The notes under the pieces are model-generated. The model had not been told where the DNA came from. It worked only from the letters and a program-made list of their open reading frames with translations, and made no database searches. Source: Azohydromonas australica DSM 1124 (GTDB taxonomy: Bacteria; Pseudomonadota; Gammaproteobacteria; Burkholderiales; Burkholderiaceae_C). From it: DNA of 64,000 nucleotides. Of the stretch, positions 1 to 8,451 are shown piece by piece. The stretch covers positions 259,887-323,886 of the forward strand of contig NZ_KE387205.1 of NCBI RefSeq assembly GCF_000430725.1. The letters are read 5' to 3'. Positions within the stretch are counted from its first letter, which is position 1; every line of letters starts with the position of its first letter. The position numbers and the translations under genes are program-made.

Positions 1-219
1 CGGCCGGGCCGGCGCCGACGCGGGCGCCGGGGGCGGGGCGGCCTGCCGCGGGGGCACGGGCGGCATCTCGTCCGGCGCCGGGTCCTCGTAGAAGTGCCAG
101 CCGCGCCAGCTGTCGGCCCAGAAGGGGTCCGGCGCGCCCTGGCCCCAGGCGGCAGCGGACAGGCCGAGCGCCAGGAGGAGGGCCACGCGCCGCGGCGGGC
201 CGGAGGCGGGGCGCCTCAT
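1..219 (-). CDS. traF: TraF-like pilus assembly protein, 5' part only
   Basis: The first 73 or so codons of a leftward gene that continues beyond the window edge. The start ATG (217-219) overlaps the stop of the upstream gene as ATGA, so the two are translationally coupled. The protein opens with basic residues and a hydrophobic segment ending AAAWGQG, a likely signal peptide, followed by a WHFYEDP stretch and a Pro/Ala-rich linker. A WxFYxxP sequence after the signal is typical of F-type TraF, a periplasmic thioredoxin-fold protein needed for pilus assembly. The position after TraN, at the end of the TraW-U-TrbC-N series, fits this. TraH and TraG would be expected further left. The identity is inferred from the N-terminus and gene order only. 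Confidence 0.7.
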   Translation of the reverse strand, partial: MRRPASGPPRRVALLLALGLSAAAWGQGAPDPFWADSWRGWHFYEDPAPDEMPPVPPRQAAPPPAPASAPARP

Positions 220-584
220 GACCGCGAGCGCGGCGGCAGGCCGTCGCGGCAGTAGTCGATGCCGAAGTCCACCGTCTGCCGGCGCGGGGCAGCAGCGCCG
301 GGCAGGTGCACCCCGTCCTGCCAGAAGCGCACGTTCAGCCGGCTGCAGCCGGGCTGGGCGTAGCGGCGCAGGGTGCTGACGTCGATGTGGATGGGGGACG
401 TGGCCCTGAAGCGGCCGGTGATCGCGTCGGCCGGCGGGCCGGCCAGGACGCCATGGGCGCGGCCGTCCGGCGCGTCGATGGCCGCGACCAGCAGCGGCCG
501 GGCGTCGGGCACCGGCAGCCGCTGCTGCGCGGTGGCGAGCGCCGGCAGCGCGAGCAGCAGCGAGGGCAACGGGTAGCGGTTCAC
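216..584 (-). CDS. Small exported protein of the transfer operon, unknown function
   Basis: A 122-residue protein between TraN and TraF. The GTG start (582-584) overlaps the TraN stop as GTGA and has GGGAGG five bases upstream; its own stop overlaps the next ATG. An N-terminal hydrophobic segment ending ALATAQQ looks like a cleavable signal peptide, so the product is probably periplasmic. Two cysteines near the C-terminus (in QPGCSRL and DYCRDG) could form a disulfide, which fits an operon that encodes its own DsbC. I do not recognise the family. Its fixed place in a coupled operon is the only clue to a role in mating-pair assembly. Confidence 0.75.
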   Translation of the reverse strand: MNRYPLPSLLLALPALATAQQRLPVPDARPLLVAAIDAPDGRAHGVLAGPPADAITGRFRATSPIHIDVSTLRRYAQPGCSRLNVRFWQDGVHLPGAAAPRRQTVDFGIDYCRDGLPPRSRS

Positions 585-1909
585 TGGCACCTCCCTTGTC
601 CGTAGTAGCAGGCCGGCACGCGGCCGCCCGCCTGGGCCCGCAGCGCCGCCTCGTCGGGCAGCACGGGCACCAGCGAGGCGTAGAACTCCGACAGGTCCAT
701 CGCCGCGAAGTCCAGCGCCTGCACCTGGGCCACCGTGAAGCCCGAGCAGTCGGGGGCCTTCGCCTCGCCCCAGCCCTTGCCGAACTGCACGCGCCCCTGC
801 TCGTTGACGATGCGCGCCAGCACGGAGTTGAAGCAGCACTTGGACGTCGTGCGCTCGATGCAGGCCGCGCAGCGGCCCAGGACCCTGATGCACGAGGAGC
901 AGTACGTGCCCACCGTCCGGCACAGCCGGGCGCCTTCCTTCATCGCCAGCCGGCCCTCGTCGGCGCTGCATGACATCATCGACATCACGACGTAGAGGAC
1001 GACGGCGATGGCCAGGGTCCACGGATCGAAGGCCACGACGACGCTCTCGCCGGCGTGGAGCACCACCGCGCCGGCGGGCAGGGCCGTGCCGTTGACGGCG
1101 ACGGTCACGCCGTAGGTGGTGAACGACCCGCTGAAGCCGCCACCCATCAGCAGCGCCTGCATGCCCTGGGCGATGAAGCGGCGGTTCCCGGCGTTCATCA
1201 GCACGTCGTAGACGAGGCGCGACCCGACGCCGAACAGGCCCTGGTTGGTCATGCCGGTGCCGGCCTCGTTGCTCTCGCAGCAGTTCTTCAGCAGGCGGTC
1301 GCGGCAGCGGCTGTCCTCGCCGGCGAAGACCTGCAGCCCCTCGGGGTCGAGGTAGACCCCGGCCTCGCGCGCGGCCTCCAGGAAGGTCGTGCTGCGCGCG
1401 AAGTCGGGATCGTCCGGGCGGCCCGTGTCGAAGCACCGGCCCTGCACGCAGAAGGTGGCGCCGGTGCAGCCCGCGGCGCCCGCCGCGCCGGTGCAGCCGA
1501 CGTACCAGGCGACCAGGTCGTCCAGCAGGGCCGACGGGCTGCGCGAGATGTCCAGCGCGGCGGCTACCGCGGGATCGCCGGGGCCGACCGCGGGGCGCGG
1601 GGTCTGTGCCGACTCGAGCGCGCCGCGCTGGGCTTGGCATGCGGGATCCGCCGGCCGCGCGGTGCACCGCTCCAGGTGCGCGCGCGCCTGCGCCGCCAGG
1701 TCGGGCTGGCGGTAGTACAGGGTCTCGGCGGGGGCCGTCGTGTAGCCGGGCACGACGCCCGCGGCGGAGGGCGCCGTGATGCTGGCGCGGGCGGTGGGGA
1801 TCGCGGCCCGGCCGGCGGCCAGGCCTTCCTCGTGCGGATCGGCCAGGGCGGCCGTCTGTGCCGCGACGAGGCAGGACGCGGCCACGGCCCAGGCCAGCCG
1901 GCGCATCAT
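581..1909 (-). CDS. traN: TraN, mating-pair stabilisation outer-membrane protein
   Basis: A 442-residue, cysteine-rich exported protein. F-type TraN sits in the donor outer membrane and contacts recipient surface proteins to stabilise mating pairs. The signal peptide (residues 1-23, ending AALA) is clear, and cysteines recur throughout, notably in CESNEAG, CFVQGRC-like and CRTVGTYCSSCIRVLGRCAAC stretches. Such clusters characterise the TraN family. The ATG at 1909 overlaps the TrbC stop by four bases. At 442 residues it is shorter than F TraN (about 600), as in several environmental MPF_F elements, so the recipient-binding tip region may be reduced. Confidence 0.88.
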   Translation of the reverse strand: MMRRLAWAVAASCLVAAQTAALADPHEEGLAAGRAAIPTARASITAPSAAGVVPGYTTAPAETLYYRQPDLAAQARAHLERCTARPADPACQAQRGALESAQTPRPAVGPGDPAVAAALDISRSPSALLDDLVAWYVGCTGAAGAAGCTGATFCVQGRCFDTGRPDDPDFARSTTFLEAAREAGVYLDPEGLQVFAGEDSRCRDRLLKNCCESNEAGTGMTNQGLFGVGSRLVYDVLMNAGNRRFIAQGMQALLMGGGFSGSFTTYGVTVAVNGTALPAGAVVLHAGESVVVAFDPWTLAIAVVLYVVMSMMSCSADEGRLAMKEGARLCRTVGTYCSSCIRVLGRCAACIERTTSKCCFNSVLARIVNEQGRVQFGKGWGEAKAPDCSGFTVAQVQALDFAAMDLSEFYASLVPVLPDEAALRAQAGGRVPACYYGQGRCQ

Positions 1910-2658
1910 GGCTTTCCCCCCAGCCGCTCCAGGAACCGTCCGGCGTCCGCGGCGAAGGCCGGGGCCGCGCTGCGCAGGCGTGCCAGCGCGTAGTCGAGGC
2001 TGACGTCACCGGCGGCCTTCGCGAAGGTGTCGCCGCCGCTGCACAGGCTGCCCGCGCAGGGCGGCAGGGACGCGCCGGCGCGCACCAGCACGAAGGCGGG
2101 CACGCTGGCCACCGCGTAGCGGTCGAAGGCCTGCGGATCGACCTGCACCGCCACCTGCCGCGCACCGGCGAGTTGGCGCACCCGGGCCACGGTGCGCGTC
2201 ATCGAGCCCTCGGCCATGCCGCGCAGCACCAGGACCGCGCGGGCCCGTGCCGCCTGGTCCGACAGGCGGGTGAGCGTGGCCTCGGGCATGGACAGGCTGA
2301 TGAAGACCAGCAGGCGTGGCTGCGGCACGGTGGCGAGCGTCGGCGGCTGCGCGCCGGCGTCGAAGCCCCGCGCCAGCGCCCCGAGGTCGACCGGCTCGCG
2401 CGTCGCCGGCGCCGGCAGGGCGTCGATGCGGGGCGTGGACGGGGCCGGGATCCGGCGCAGCTCGGCGTCCGAGGGCGCGCGGTGGCGGCGGCGGGCGTCC
2501 TCGATGTCGCGCTCGGTGACCTGCGGCTGCTGGCGCCGCGCGCGCTCGATGTCGGCCTCGCCCACGGCGGGCGCGGGCTGCGCCTGCGCGGCGGCGGCCA
2601 GCAGCAGCGCCAGGGCCGGCAGGCCCGCGCGCCGGCAGGGAAGCTCAGTAGCCCACAC
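1906..2658 (-). CDS. trbC: TrbC, F-type pilus assembly protein
   Basis: A 250-residue periplasmic protein. The N-terminus has a signal peptide, followed by a charged, Arg/Gln/Ala-rich helical stretch (residues 30-75). The TrbC_Ftype thioredoxin-like core begins with LLVFISLSMPEATL and continues through VQVDPQAFDRYAVASVPAFVLV. The SVPAFVL segment resembles the cis-Pro loop of thioredoxin folds. TrbC partners TraW and is needed for pilus assembly. The start is GTG at 2658, preceded by AAGAGGAA, and overlaps the end of traU by 14 bases. Confidence 0.88.
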   Translation of the reverse strand: MWATELPCRRAGLPALALLLAAAAQAQPAPAVGEADIERARRQQPQVTERDIEDARRRHRAPSDAELRRIPAPSTPRIDALPAPATREPVDLGALARGFDAGAQPPTLATVPQPRLLVFISLSMPEATLTRLSDQAARARAVLVLRGMAEGSMTRTVARVRQLAGARQVAVQVDPQAFDRYAVASVPAFVLVRAGASLPPCAGSLCSGGDTFAKAAGDVSLDYALARLRSAAPAFAADAGRFLERLGGKP

Positions 2659-3655
2659 AGCAGTTCCTCTTGCGGAACAGCAGGAACGCGAAGTCCTCGC
2701 CGCCCACGGGGTACTCCTTGCCGGCGCCCCAGGTGATGGTGCTGCGGCCGAAAGGCTGGCAGCAGCGGCCGTCCTCCTTGGCGGTGTTGGCGACGGGCCA
2801 GGTGAGCTGCGCCTTGTAGGCCGTCTTGTCCATGGTGGGCAGGAAGTACGGGCCGCACAGCCCGGCGGGCCCGTGCCAGCCCCAGGCCAGCAGCTCGCGG
2901 TGCATCCGGGCGGTGAGCCGCTGCGCCAGCAGCGCCGCGGTGCGCACGCCGCCCAGGTGGTAGGGCACGTGGCCGTCGAGCGGGTAGAGCCCGCCCTGGC
3001 AGCCTGCGCACCAGAACAGCTCCGCCAGCCCGAAGCCGGCCGTCGCGGCCACGCAGTCGGCGGCGCAGGCGGCCACGGCCGCCGGGTTGGCGAACAGCAC
3101 CGCCTCGGGGTGCAGGATGAGCGCCAGCTCGTCGTCGCTCCACAGCGGATCGACCTCGCTGAGCCAGGCCAGGTCGAAGGAGCCCGGCTCCAGGCACGGG
3201 AAGTCCGCCACCACCTGCAGCCAGTACAGCACCGGGTTCAGGTAGAAGTGGGCCTGGTAGAAGCTGCCGCCGTCGCCGTCGCCTTCCGGCCGCGTGAACC
3301 GGGCGCCCGCGGGCGCCGGCAGGCCGGGGTCCAGGTCCACGCCGCCCAGCGACGGCAGGCAGAAGGGCTTGCGCACCACCTCGACGTGGCGCACCGGCTC
3401 CCAGAAGCCCACCGACAGGCCGACGCTCGGGTTGACGCCGCAACTGCACAGCGGGTTCGATGGGTTGGGGATGTCCTCCTGGCCGCCGAGGTCGGCCACC
3501 GTCGCGCTGCCGATGCTGATGGGCAGGATGCAGCTCCAGCAGATGTCGGTGAGCGGGTTGGGAAAGCGCCCGGTGCAGGTCGCGGCGTCGCCGGCCTGCG
3601 CCAGGGTGGAGGCCAGCGCCAGCACGGGGGCGAGAATCAGGCGCGCGGCGTTCAT
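2645..3655 (-). CDS. traU: TraU, F-type pilus assembly/DNA transfer protein
   Basis: A 336-residue exported protein with a signal peptide ending LAQA. It is rich in conserved cysteines, with motifs such as CWSCILPISIGS near the N-terminus, CSCGVNPSVGLSVGFWEPVR, an internal CAGC, and a C-terminal KRNCCVGY. The phrase VGFWEPxR is highly characteristic of TraU. TraU works in the periplasm with TraW and TrbC and matters more for DNA transfer than for piliation. The ATG overlaps the traW stop by four bases. Length matches the family (about 330). Confidence 0.94.
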   Translation of the reverse strand: MNAARLILAPVLALASTLAQAGDAATCTGRFPNPLTDICWSCILPISIGSATVADLGGQEDIPNPSNPLCSCGVNPSVGLSVGFWEPVRHVEVVRKPFCLPSLGGVDLDPGLPAPAGARFTRPEGDGDGGSFYQAHFYLNPVLYWLQVVADFPCLEPGSFDLAWLSEVDPLWSDDELALILHPEAVLFANPAAVAACAADCVAATAGFGLAELFWCAGCQGGLYPLDGHVPYHLGGVRTAALLAQRLTARMHRELLAWGWHGPAGLCGPYFLPTMDKTAYKAQLTWPVANTAKEDGRCCQPFGRSTITWGAGKEYPVGGEDFAFLLFRKRNCCVGY

Positions 3656-4374
3656 GGCAATGCGAGCTCGTCCACGCGCAGGCGCAGCCCGTCCTGCGAC
3701 ACCAGCGCGGGCACCTGGCGGATGCCCAGGCGCCGGGTCAGCAGCCCGCCCTGGTCGTAGTACACCGGCGTGCGCCAGGCCTGCATCAGCGCCAGCCAGG
3801 AGCCGCCCGTGAGGACGGGCCTGACGCCGCCCGGCTGCCGGTCCGCGATCTCGCGGGCGCGGCGCACCTGGCGCGGGTCCCGGGCGTCGAAGAACAGCAG
3901 CTGACGGCTCAATCGCACCACCTCCAGCGGGTTGCGGCGCGTGCCGGCGGCAAACAGCAGGCGGCCGCTGGCGTCGAGGACGTTGCGGTCGAGCGTGAAG
4001 CTCGGGTCCACCAGGAAGCTGCGGGGGACGGCGGTCGCGGCCAGGCCCTCCACGGGCCGCGGGTGCCGCGCCGCATCGATGCCCCGGGCCGCGGCCTGGG
4101 CGGCCAGCCGCTGCAGCTCGCCGCTGCGCTGCAGGTCCTGCAGGCGCTGCTCGATGGCCGCCAGCAGGTGCGGCTCGGTGATGGCGTAGGTCGGGCCCAG
4201 GCTGCCGAGGTCAACGGCCCGCGCGGGCGGCGCGCCCGCGAGCGCGACCGACGCGGCCAGCAGGGCCAGGAGCGGCCTTGCCGGCCACCGGGCCCCGGTC
4301 GCGATGGCACGGGCCGTCCGGGCCGGGCGGGGGATGGGACCGATGCCTCGCATGCGGGCCTCCATGGCGTTCAC
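3652..4374 (-). CDS. traW: TraW, F-type pilus assembly protein
   Basis: A 240-residue periplasmic protein. After a signal-like segment ending PPARA comes the TraW signature: a GPTYAITEPHLLAAIEQRL region near the mature N-terminus, then RSFLVDPSFTLDRNVLDASGRLL, LLFFDARDP, and a thioredoxin-like end with YYDQGGLLTRRLGIRQVPALV. The first ATG (4374) overlaps the upstream stop as ATGA; internal ATGs in MNAMEARMRG are alternative starts. TraW and TrbC act together and are often fused in other elements, supporting their close spacing here. Confidence 0.92.
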   Translation of the reverse strand: MNAMEARMRGIGPIPRPARTARAIATGARWPARPLLALLAASVALAGAPPARAVDLGSLGPTYAITEPHLLAAIEQRLQDLQRSGELQRLAAQAAARGIDAARHPRPVEGLAATAVPRSFLVDPSFTLDRNVLDASGRLLFAAGTRRNPLEVVRLSRQLLFFDARDPRQVRRAREIADRQPGGVRPVLTGGSWLALMQAWRTPVYYDQGGLLTRRLGIRQVPALVSQDGLRLRVDELALP

Positions 4375-4919
4375 AGCAGCGGTGTCACCGTGCCGATGAC
4401 CTGCCCGGCGGGCACCAGGCCGCCGGCGCGGTAGCGGGAGTCGAAGGAGTCCGGGCTGGTGCCCTGGACGTAGTAGTGGCCGGGCGGGATGGCGCCGGGC
4501 GCGATCGGCTCCAGGGGCCGCTGGCCGCGCGTGCGCTCCAGCGCCACGCCGACGGCCTGCCCGTTGACCGACACCTCCCGCCCCCGCACCGTCACCACGT
4601 CGCCCGGCAGGCCGCGCACGACCTTGAAGAAGGGCTGGTGGCGCAGGCCCGGGCGGCTGTCGGCCGCCGCGCCGTCGAAGGCGTAGAGCACCAGCTCGCC
4701 GCGCGCAGCGGGCAGCACGCCGCGGTGCAGCCAGGCCACGCGCCAGGGCAGACTGGGGGTCCAGTTGAACAGCAGCGGCAGCCGCGGCACCGGGTCGGCG
4801 AGCAGGCGCAGGCCCGCGAGCACCCAGATGCCCAGCACCGCCAGGTACGCCAGCCAGCGCCAGGGCCGCGCCGGGCGGGACGACCGGGTGCCAGCAGCAG
4901 GTGCGGACGGGCGCCTCAT
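4371..4919 (-). CDS. trhF: S26-family signal peptidase of the transfer system (TrhF/TraF type)
   Basis: A 182-residue protein with one N-terminal membrane segment (about residues 21-40) and a periplasmic S26 peptidase domain. The catalytic dyad is visible: Ser56 in NWTPSLPWRV and Lys99 in FFKVVRGLPGD. The C-terminal GHYYVQGTSPDSFDSRY block is the conserved box of signal peptidases. Relatives in plasmid systems process or cyclise pilin, so the likely substrate is the TraA pilin of this operon. The ATG at 4919 overlaps the trbI stop. The name TraF is used for two different proteins in conjugation systems; this is the peptidase. Confidence 0.9.
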   Translation of the reverse strand: MRRPSAPAAGTRSSRPARPWRWLAYLAVLGIWVLAGLRLLADPVPRLPLLFNWTPSLPWRVAWLHRGVLPAARGELVLYAFDGAAADSRPGLRHQPFFKVVRGLPGDVVTVRGREVSVNGQAVGVALERTRGQRPLEPIAPGAIPPGHYYVQGTSPDSFDSRYRAGGLVPAGQVIGTVTPLL

Positions 4920-5284
4920 GGGGATTCCACCTTGCGGCGCAGCCGCGGCGTCAGGTCCACCACGCCGGCGGACGGCGCTGCTACGGCGCTGCTGAGCATC
5001 ACCAGGCAGCCGCACTCGCGCGGCAGCTCCTCCAGGGCCACGGGCAGGCGCTGCGCGAACGTGCGGGCCATCTGCAGGGCCTGCTGCCGCTCCTCGTCGC
5101 CGGTGGCGCGCGTGAGGATCTGCGTGAACTCGGCCTCCTTCTGCCGGTAGACCTCGCCCACGTCCACCACGCCCACCCGCAGCGCCGGCCGGACCACCCA
5201 GCGGTCGTAGCCGGCCAGCGCCGCGCCGGCCACCAGCGCGGCGACGCCGGCCTGCAGGAGTGCCTGGCGCAGAGCGGGTCTCAT
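4916..5284 (-). CDS. trbI: TrbI-like inner-membrane protein of the F-type system
   Basis: A 122-residue protein with one N-terminal membrane helix (about residues 10-28) followed by a periplasmic domain. The segment VGVVDVGEVYRQKEAEFTQIL is typical of the TrbI_Ftype family, small proteins encoded between TraC and the S26 peptidase or TraW and involved in pilus extension or retraction. ATGA overlaps couple it to traC upstream and to the peptidase downstream. The assignment rests on this motif, the size and the gene order. Confidence 0.75.
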   Translation of the reverse strand: MRPALRQALLQAGVAALVAGAALAGYDRWVVRPALRVGVVDVGEVYRQKEAEFTQILTRATGDEERQQALQMARTFAQRLPVALEELPRECGCLVMLSSAVAAPSAGVVDLTPRLRRKVESP

Positions 5285-7845
5285 GAGGCCTGCCCCCGGC
5301 GGCGCAGCAGCTCCGCGATGGCCTCGTCGATGCCCAGGCCCTGCGCGCGCAGCTCGTCCAGCGGCGCGTTATCCTCCAGTTTGTTGGAGAACAGCAGGTG
5401 CGTGGCGGGGTCGAGGATGACGCGGGCCACGCCCTCGCCGACGGGCGAGGACACGTAGACCTCGGAGAACGCGCCCGGCTCGGTGCGCAGCGAGCCCAGC
5501 AGCCGCTTCCTGGCCACGTCCATGGACAGCCGCCCCTTGCGGTCCAGCATCTCGATCGACTCGGGCTTCTGGCGCAGCAGGAACACCCAGTCCGAGCAGT
5601 TGAAGGCCGCCTCCATCTGCACCGAGGCGTAGTAGTCGTCGGCGCTCTGCGTGGCCGTGCCCAGGGCGCCGCCGTACTTGCGCGCCCGACGCGCGGCTTC
5701 CTCCACCACCGCGGCCTTCACCGGGTCGTCGCCGCCGGTGTCGCCCAGCTGCTGCTTGAGCTCGTCGATGAAGAGCAGCTTGCGCCGGTTGCGCGTGAGG
5801 TACATCTCGCCGGTGATGCGGTGCAGCAGCAGCAGGTTGACCACCGCGTGCAGGTCCGGCCGGCGCCGCAGCTCCTCGTTCTCGATGACGATGAAGTCGT
5901 TGTCGAAGTCGACGTTGGCGCGGCCCTCGAAGAAGCGCTCGTACTGCCCGCCGCGGGCGTACGGGTTGAGCATGAGGGCGAGGTCCTTGATGCGCGGGTC
6001 GTTGACCGCGCCCAGCTCCTCGATGGTCCCGGCGCGGAAGGCGTCGCGCAGCGCGGTGATGGTGAGGTCGTTGCCGTGCGCGCGGAACAGCCGCAGCACC
6101 ATCGCCGAGAGGGCCTTGTACTGGACCTCGTCGAGCGTGCCCGGCGGCGCGGCCATGCGGGCGAGGGCCGGCACCAGCATGTCGATGTCCTCGTGGATGT
6201 CGGCGATCGCGGAGAACGGGTTCAGGCAGAGGCCGGCGTCGGCGCGGAACTCGATGTAGGTCCCGCCGGCGCGGCGGCACAGCCGCTCGAAGGAGCGTCC
6301 CAGGTCCAGCATCCACACGCGCGCGCCGATGGCCCGGTAGGACCAGGCCATCTCGTTCATCAGCACCGACTTGCCCGAGCCCGGCGCGCCGACGATGGCG
6401 AAGTTGTAGTTGCCCAGGTCGTTGTCGAAGAGGTCCAGCGTCATGAGCTGGCCGCGGCGGCCGCCGAACACCAGGGCCGGCGTGGGCGTGCCGCGCCACT
6501 CGGCTACCAGCGGCGCGAGGTGCACGGCGTTGGCCACGGTCTTGCGCGTCACGCGCCGCATCCGCGCCAGGTCGCGGTGCAGCCGCTCCGACAGCGTCAT
6601 GGGCAGGCTTGCCAGCAGCGCCTGGCGGTGCATGTAGGCGTCGGCGTTGATGCGGAAGCCCCGGCCGCGCCAGATGGCGCTGGCGGCCTCCTGGGCGGCC
6701 GCCGCCTTCTCCGGCGGCGCGAACACGGCCAGCTGGTGGTACAGGCTCACCAGGCTGCTGCCGGTGTCCAGCGCGTGCGCGGCCGCGGCCCAGTCCTGCA
6801 GCTTGCGGCCCACGTCGGGCATCACGGCCGCCATGGAGCTGCGCGCGTTCTGCGTCGCGCGCACGTGGTTGGCCGTGACGACGGAGCGGGCCAGGTTCGG
6901 GTCGAGCACGTGCACGCCCAGCGTCAGCAGGAAGGGCGAGCTGTACTGCAGCGCCGGCTGCATCAGGTCGCCGATGAGCGAGCCCATCTGCCACAGCGCG
7001 AAGCGCTCGGGGAAGGACTTGATGGAGTGGAAACGGGCCTCCAGCCGCGGCCCGCCGCCGGCCTTCCACAGCGTCAGGCCGCCGGGGTGGGCGTCCTGGA
7101 CGGTGTCGAAGTCGACGATCTGGTCGCGGATCTCGCGCCCGTCGTCGTAGTGCAGGCGCGGCGCGCCGGGCTGCAGCAGGCGGTCGGGGTTGGTGAACAG
7201 CGCGCACCACTCGATCAGGTCCGCGGCGTCGCACACGTGGCCGGGCAGCGACGCCGCGCGCAGCGTCGAGGCCATGGTCTCGCGCAGCGCCAGCAGCTGC
7301 TCGTGCCGGGCCGGGTCGTGCGCGCCGCCGGGCAGGGTCACGCTCAGCATCAGCCGGAAGTCGCGCACCGTGTAGTGGAAGCCCGCCGTCAGGGACTGCT
7401 GCGCGCCGCGCAGCAGGTGGCCCACGCGCTGGCGCGCCAGGCGGCGGAAGGGGTTGCCGTTGCGCACGGGACGGCCTTCCTGCCGCGCCCGCTCGCCCTG
7501 ATCGGCGTCCTCGACGCGCAGGTTGGCGTAGCGGCACAGCGGCTCCTGCACGTGCGGCGAGGCGAGCAGGTGGAACTGCAAGCCGGTGCCGCTCGGGCAG
7601 CCCGCGTAGAGCGAGGCCAGCACCTCGCACATGCGCTCGTCCGCGCCCGATTGCGGCAGCAGCTCCATCAGGAAGCCGGGACCGTCCCGGTTGACGAAGA
7701 GCCGCTCCTCGGCCAGGTAGGCGCTGTAGGGCAGCCAGGCGCTGAACTGCTCCGCCGGCGTCTCGTCCGCGACCCCGAGGCGCAACCATGACCGTCCCGG
7801 CAGCAGCGCGGCCGGTGCAGGGGCGTGCGGGGTGGGCAGGTCCAT
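5281..7845 (-). CDS. traC: TraC, VirB4-type ATPase
   Basis: An 854-residue cytoplasmic ATPase that powers pilus assembly. The N-terminal half is the TraC_F domain (around RDFRLMLSVTLP and the Trp-rich stretch near 270). The C-terminal P-loop domain has Walker A GAPGSGKS near residue 490, Walker B LLFIDELKQQLG near 690, and an arginine-finger-like TQSADDYY region. Length is typical (about 850). The gene follows traV by nine bases and overlaps trbI by four. The start (7845) gives MDLPTPHAP; no nearer strong SD contradicts it. Confidence 0.96.
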   Translation of the reverse strand: MDLPTPHAPAPAALLPGRSWLRLGVADETPAEQFSAWLPYSAYLAEERLFVNRDGPGFLMELLPQSGADERMCEVLASLYAGCPSGTGLQFHLLASPHVQEPLCRYANLRVEDADQGERARQEGRPVRNGNPFRRLARQRVGHLLRGAQQSLTAGFHYTVRDFRLMLSVTLPGGAHDPARHEQLLALRETMASTLRAASLPGHVCDAADLIEWCALFTNPDRLLQPGAPRLHYDDGREIRDQIVDFDTVQDAHPGGLTLWKAGGGPRLEARFHSIKSFPERFALWQMGSLIGDLMQPALQYSSPFLLTLGVHVLDPNLARSVVTANHVRATQNARSSMAAVMPDVGRKLQDWAAAAHALDTGSSLVSLYHQLAVFAPPEKAAAAQEAASAIWRGRGFRINADAYMHRQALLASLPMTLSERLHRDLARMRRVTRKTVANAVHLAPLVAEWRGTPTPALVFGGRRGQLMTLDLFDNDLGNYNFAIVGAPGSGKSVLMNEMAWSYRAIGARVWMLDLGRSFERLCRRAGGTYIEFRADAGLCLNPFSAIADIHEDIDMLVPALARMAAPPGTLDEVQYKALSAMVLRLFRAHGNDLTITALRDAFRAGTIEELGAVNDPRIKDLALMLNPYARGGQYERFFEGRANVDFDNDFIVIENEELRRRPDLHAVVNLLLLHRITGEMYLTRNRRKLLFIDELKQQLGDTGGDDPVKAAVVEEAARRARKYGGALGTATQSADDYYASVQMEAAFNCSDWVFLLRQKPESIEMLDRKGRLSMDVARKRLLGSLRTEPGAFSEVYVSSPVGEGVARVILDPATHLLFSNKLEDNAPLDELRAQGLGIDEAIAELLRRRGQAS

Positions 7846-7854
7846 GGCGGTCCT

Positions 7855-8451
7855 TCATTCGTTGGGCGGGGTGCGGGACGGCGGGCGCGGCAGGCCGGGC
7901 AGCGCGGGCAGCCCGCCGCCCGGGCGCTGCGCGTCGCCCGCCGGTGCGGCCGGCGGCGTGGCCGCGGCCGGCGCCGCGGCGGGCGTGCGCACGGCCACCG
8001 GCGGCCGCACGGGCGCGTAGGCATCGCGGATGAGGCGCTGCGCGTGGTCGACCAGCCAGCGGCCGCCGTCGACCTGGACGTAGACGTAGCCCTGGTCGTA
8101 GAGGTCGTGGTCGGCGTCCTCCCAGGGCTTGAACCACAGCCGCAGGATGCGCGGCGGGGAACGCAGCGTGCCGGGCCCCGATCCCGGCGCCCCCGGCGCG
8201 GTGGCCGGCAGGCCGGCAGCGGCCGGGCCCGCGGCGGCCGGCCCGGGTGCCCCGGCGCGGGCGCGCTGGGCGGGCAGGTTGCTGGCCAGGGCGTTGGCGT
8301 AGGTTCCCGAGACCGACTGGCAGGCCACGCCCGCGGGCGCCTTGCAGCCGTAGCTCGACGAGCCGTCCAGGCCGGACAGGCTCATGCAGCCGCCGCACAG
8401 CGCCGCGGCGAGCGCCACCGCCGGCCGGGCGCGGTCCGGGCCGCACCTCAT
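7855..8451 (-). CDS. traV: TraV, outer-membrane lipoprotein of the core complex
   Basis: A 198-residue predicted lipoprotein with lipobox LCGGC (lipidated Cys about residue 22) and the TraV N-terminal signature CMSLSGLDGSSSYGCKAP. The Pro/Ala-rich middle is variable. The C-terminal part has FKPWEDADHDLYDQGYVYVQVD, a conserved region of ICE TraV. TraV anchors the TraK-TraB channel in the outer membrane. The ATG overlaps the dsbC stop as ATGA. Confidence 0.9.
   Translation of the reverse strand: MRCGPDRARPAVALAAALCGGCMSLSGLDGSSSYGCKAPAGVACQSVSGTYANALASNLPAQRARAGAPGPAAAGPAAAGLPATAPGAPGSGPGTLRSPPRILRLWFKPWEDADHDLYDQGYVYVQVDGGRWLVDHAQRLIRDAYAPVRPPVAVRTPAAAPAAATPPAAPAGDAQRPGGGLPALPGLPRPPSRTPPNE

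Noticed and set aside
216..2165. A 649-residue open frame on the minus strand spanning traN and its neighbours
   Set aside because: It is a shadow frame: Arg/Ala/Gly-rich composition, no ribosome site, and it joins the real end of the small exported gene to an out-of-frame reading of traN.
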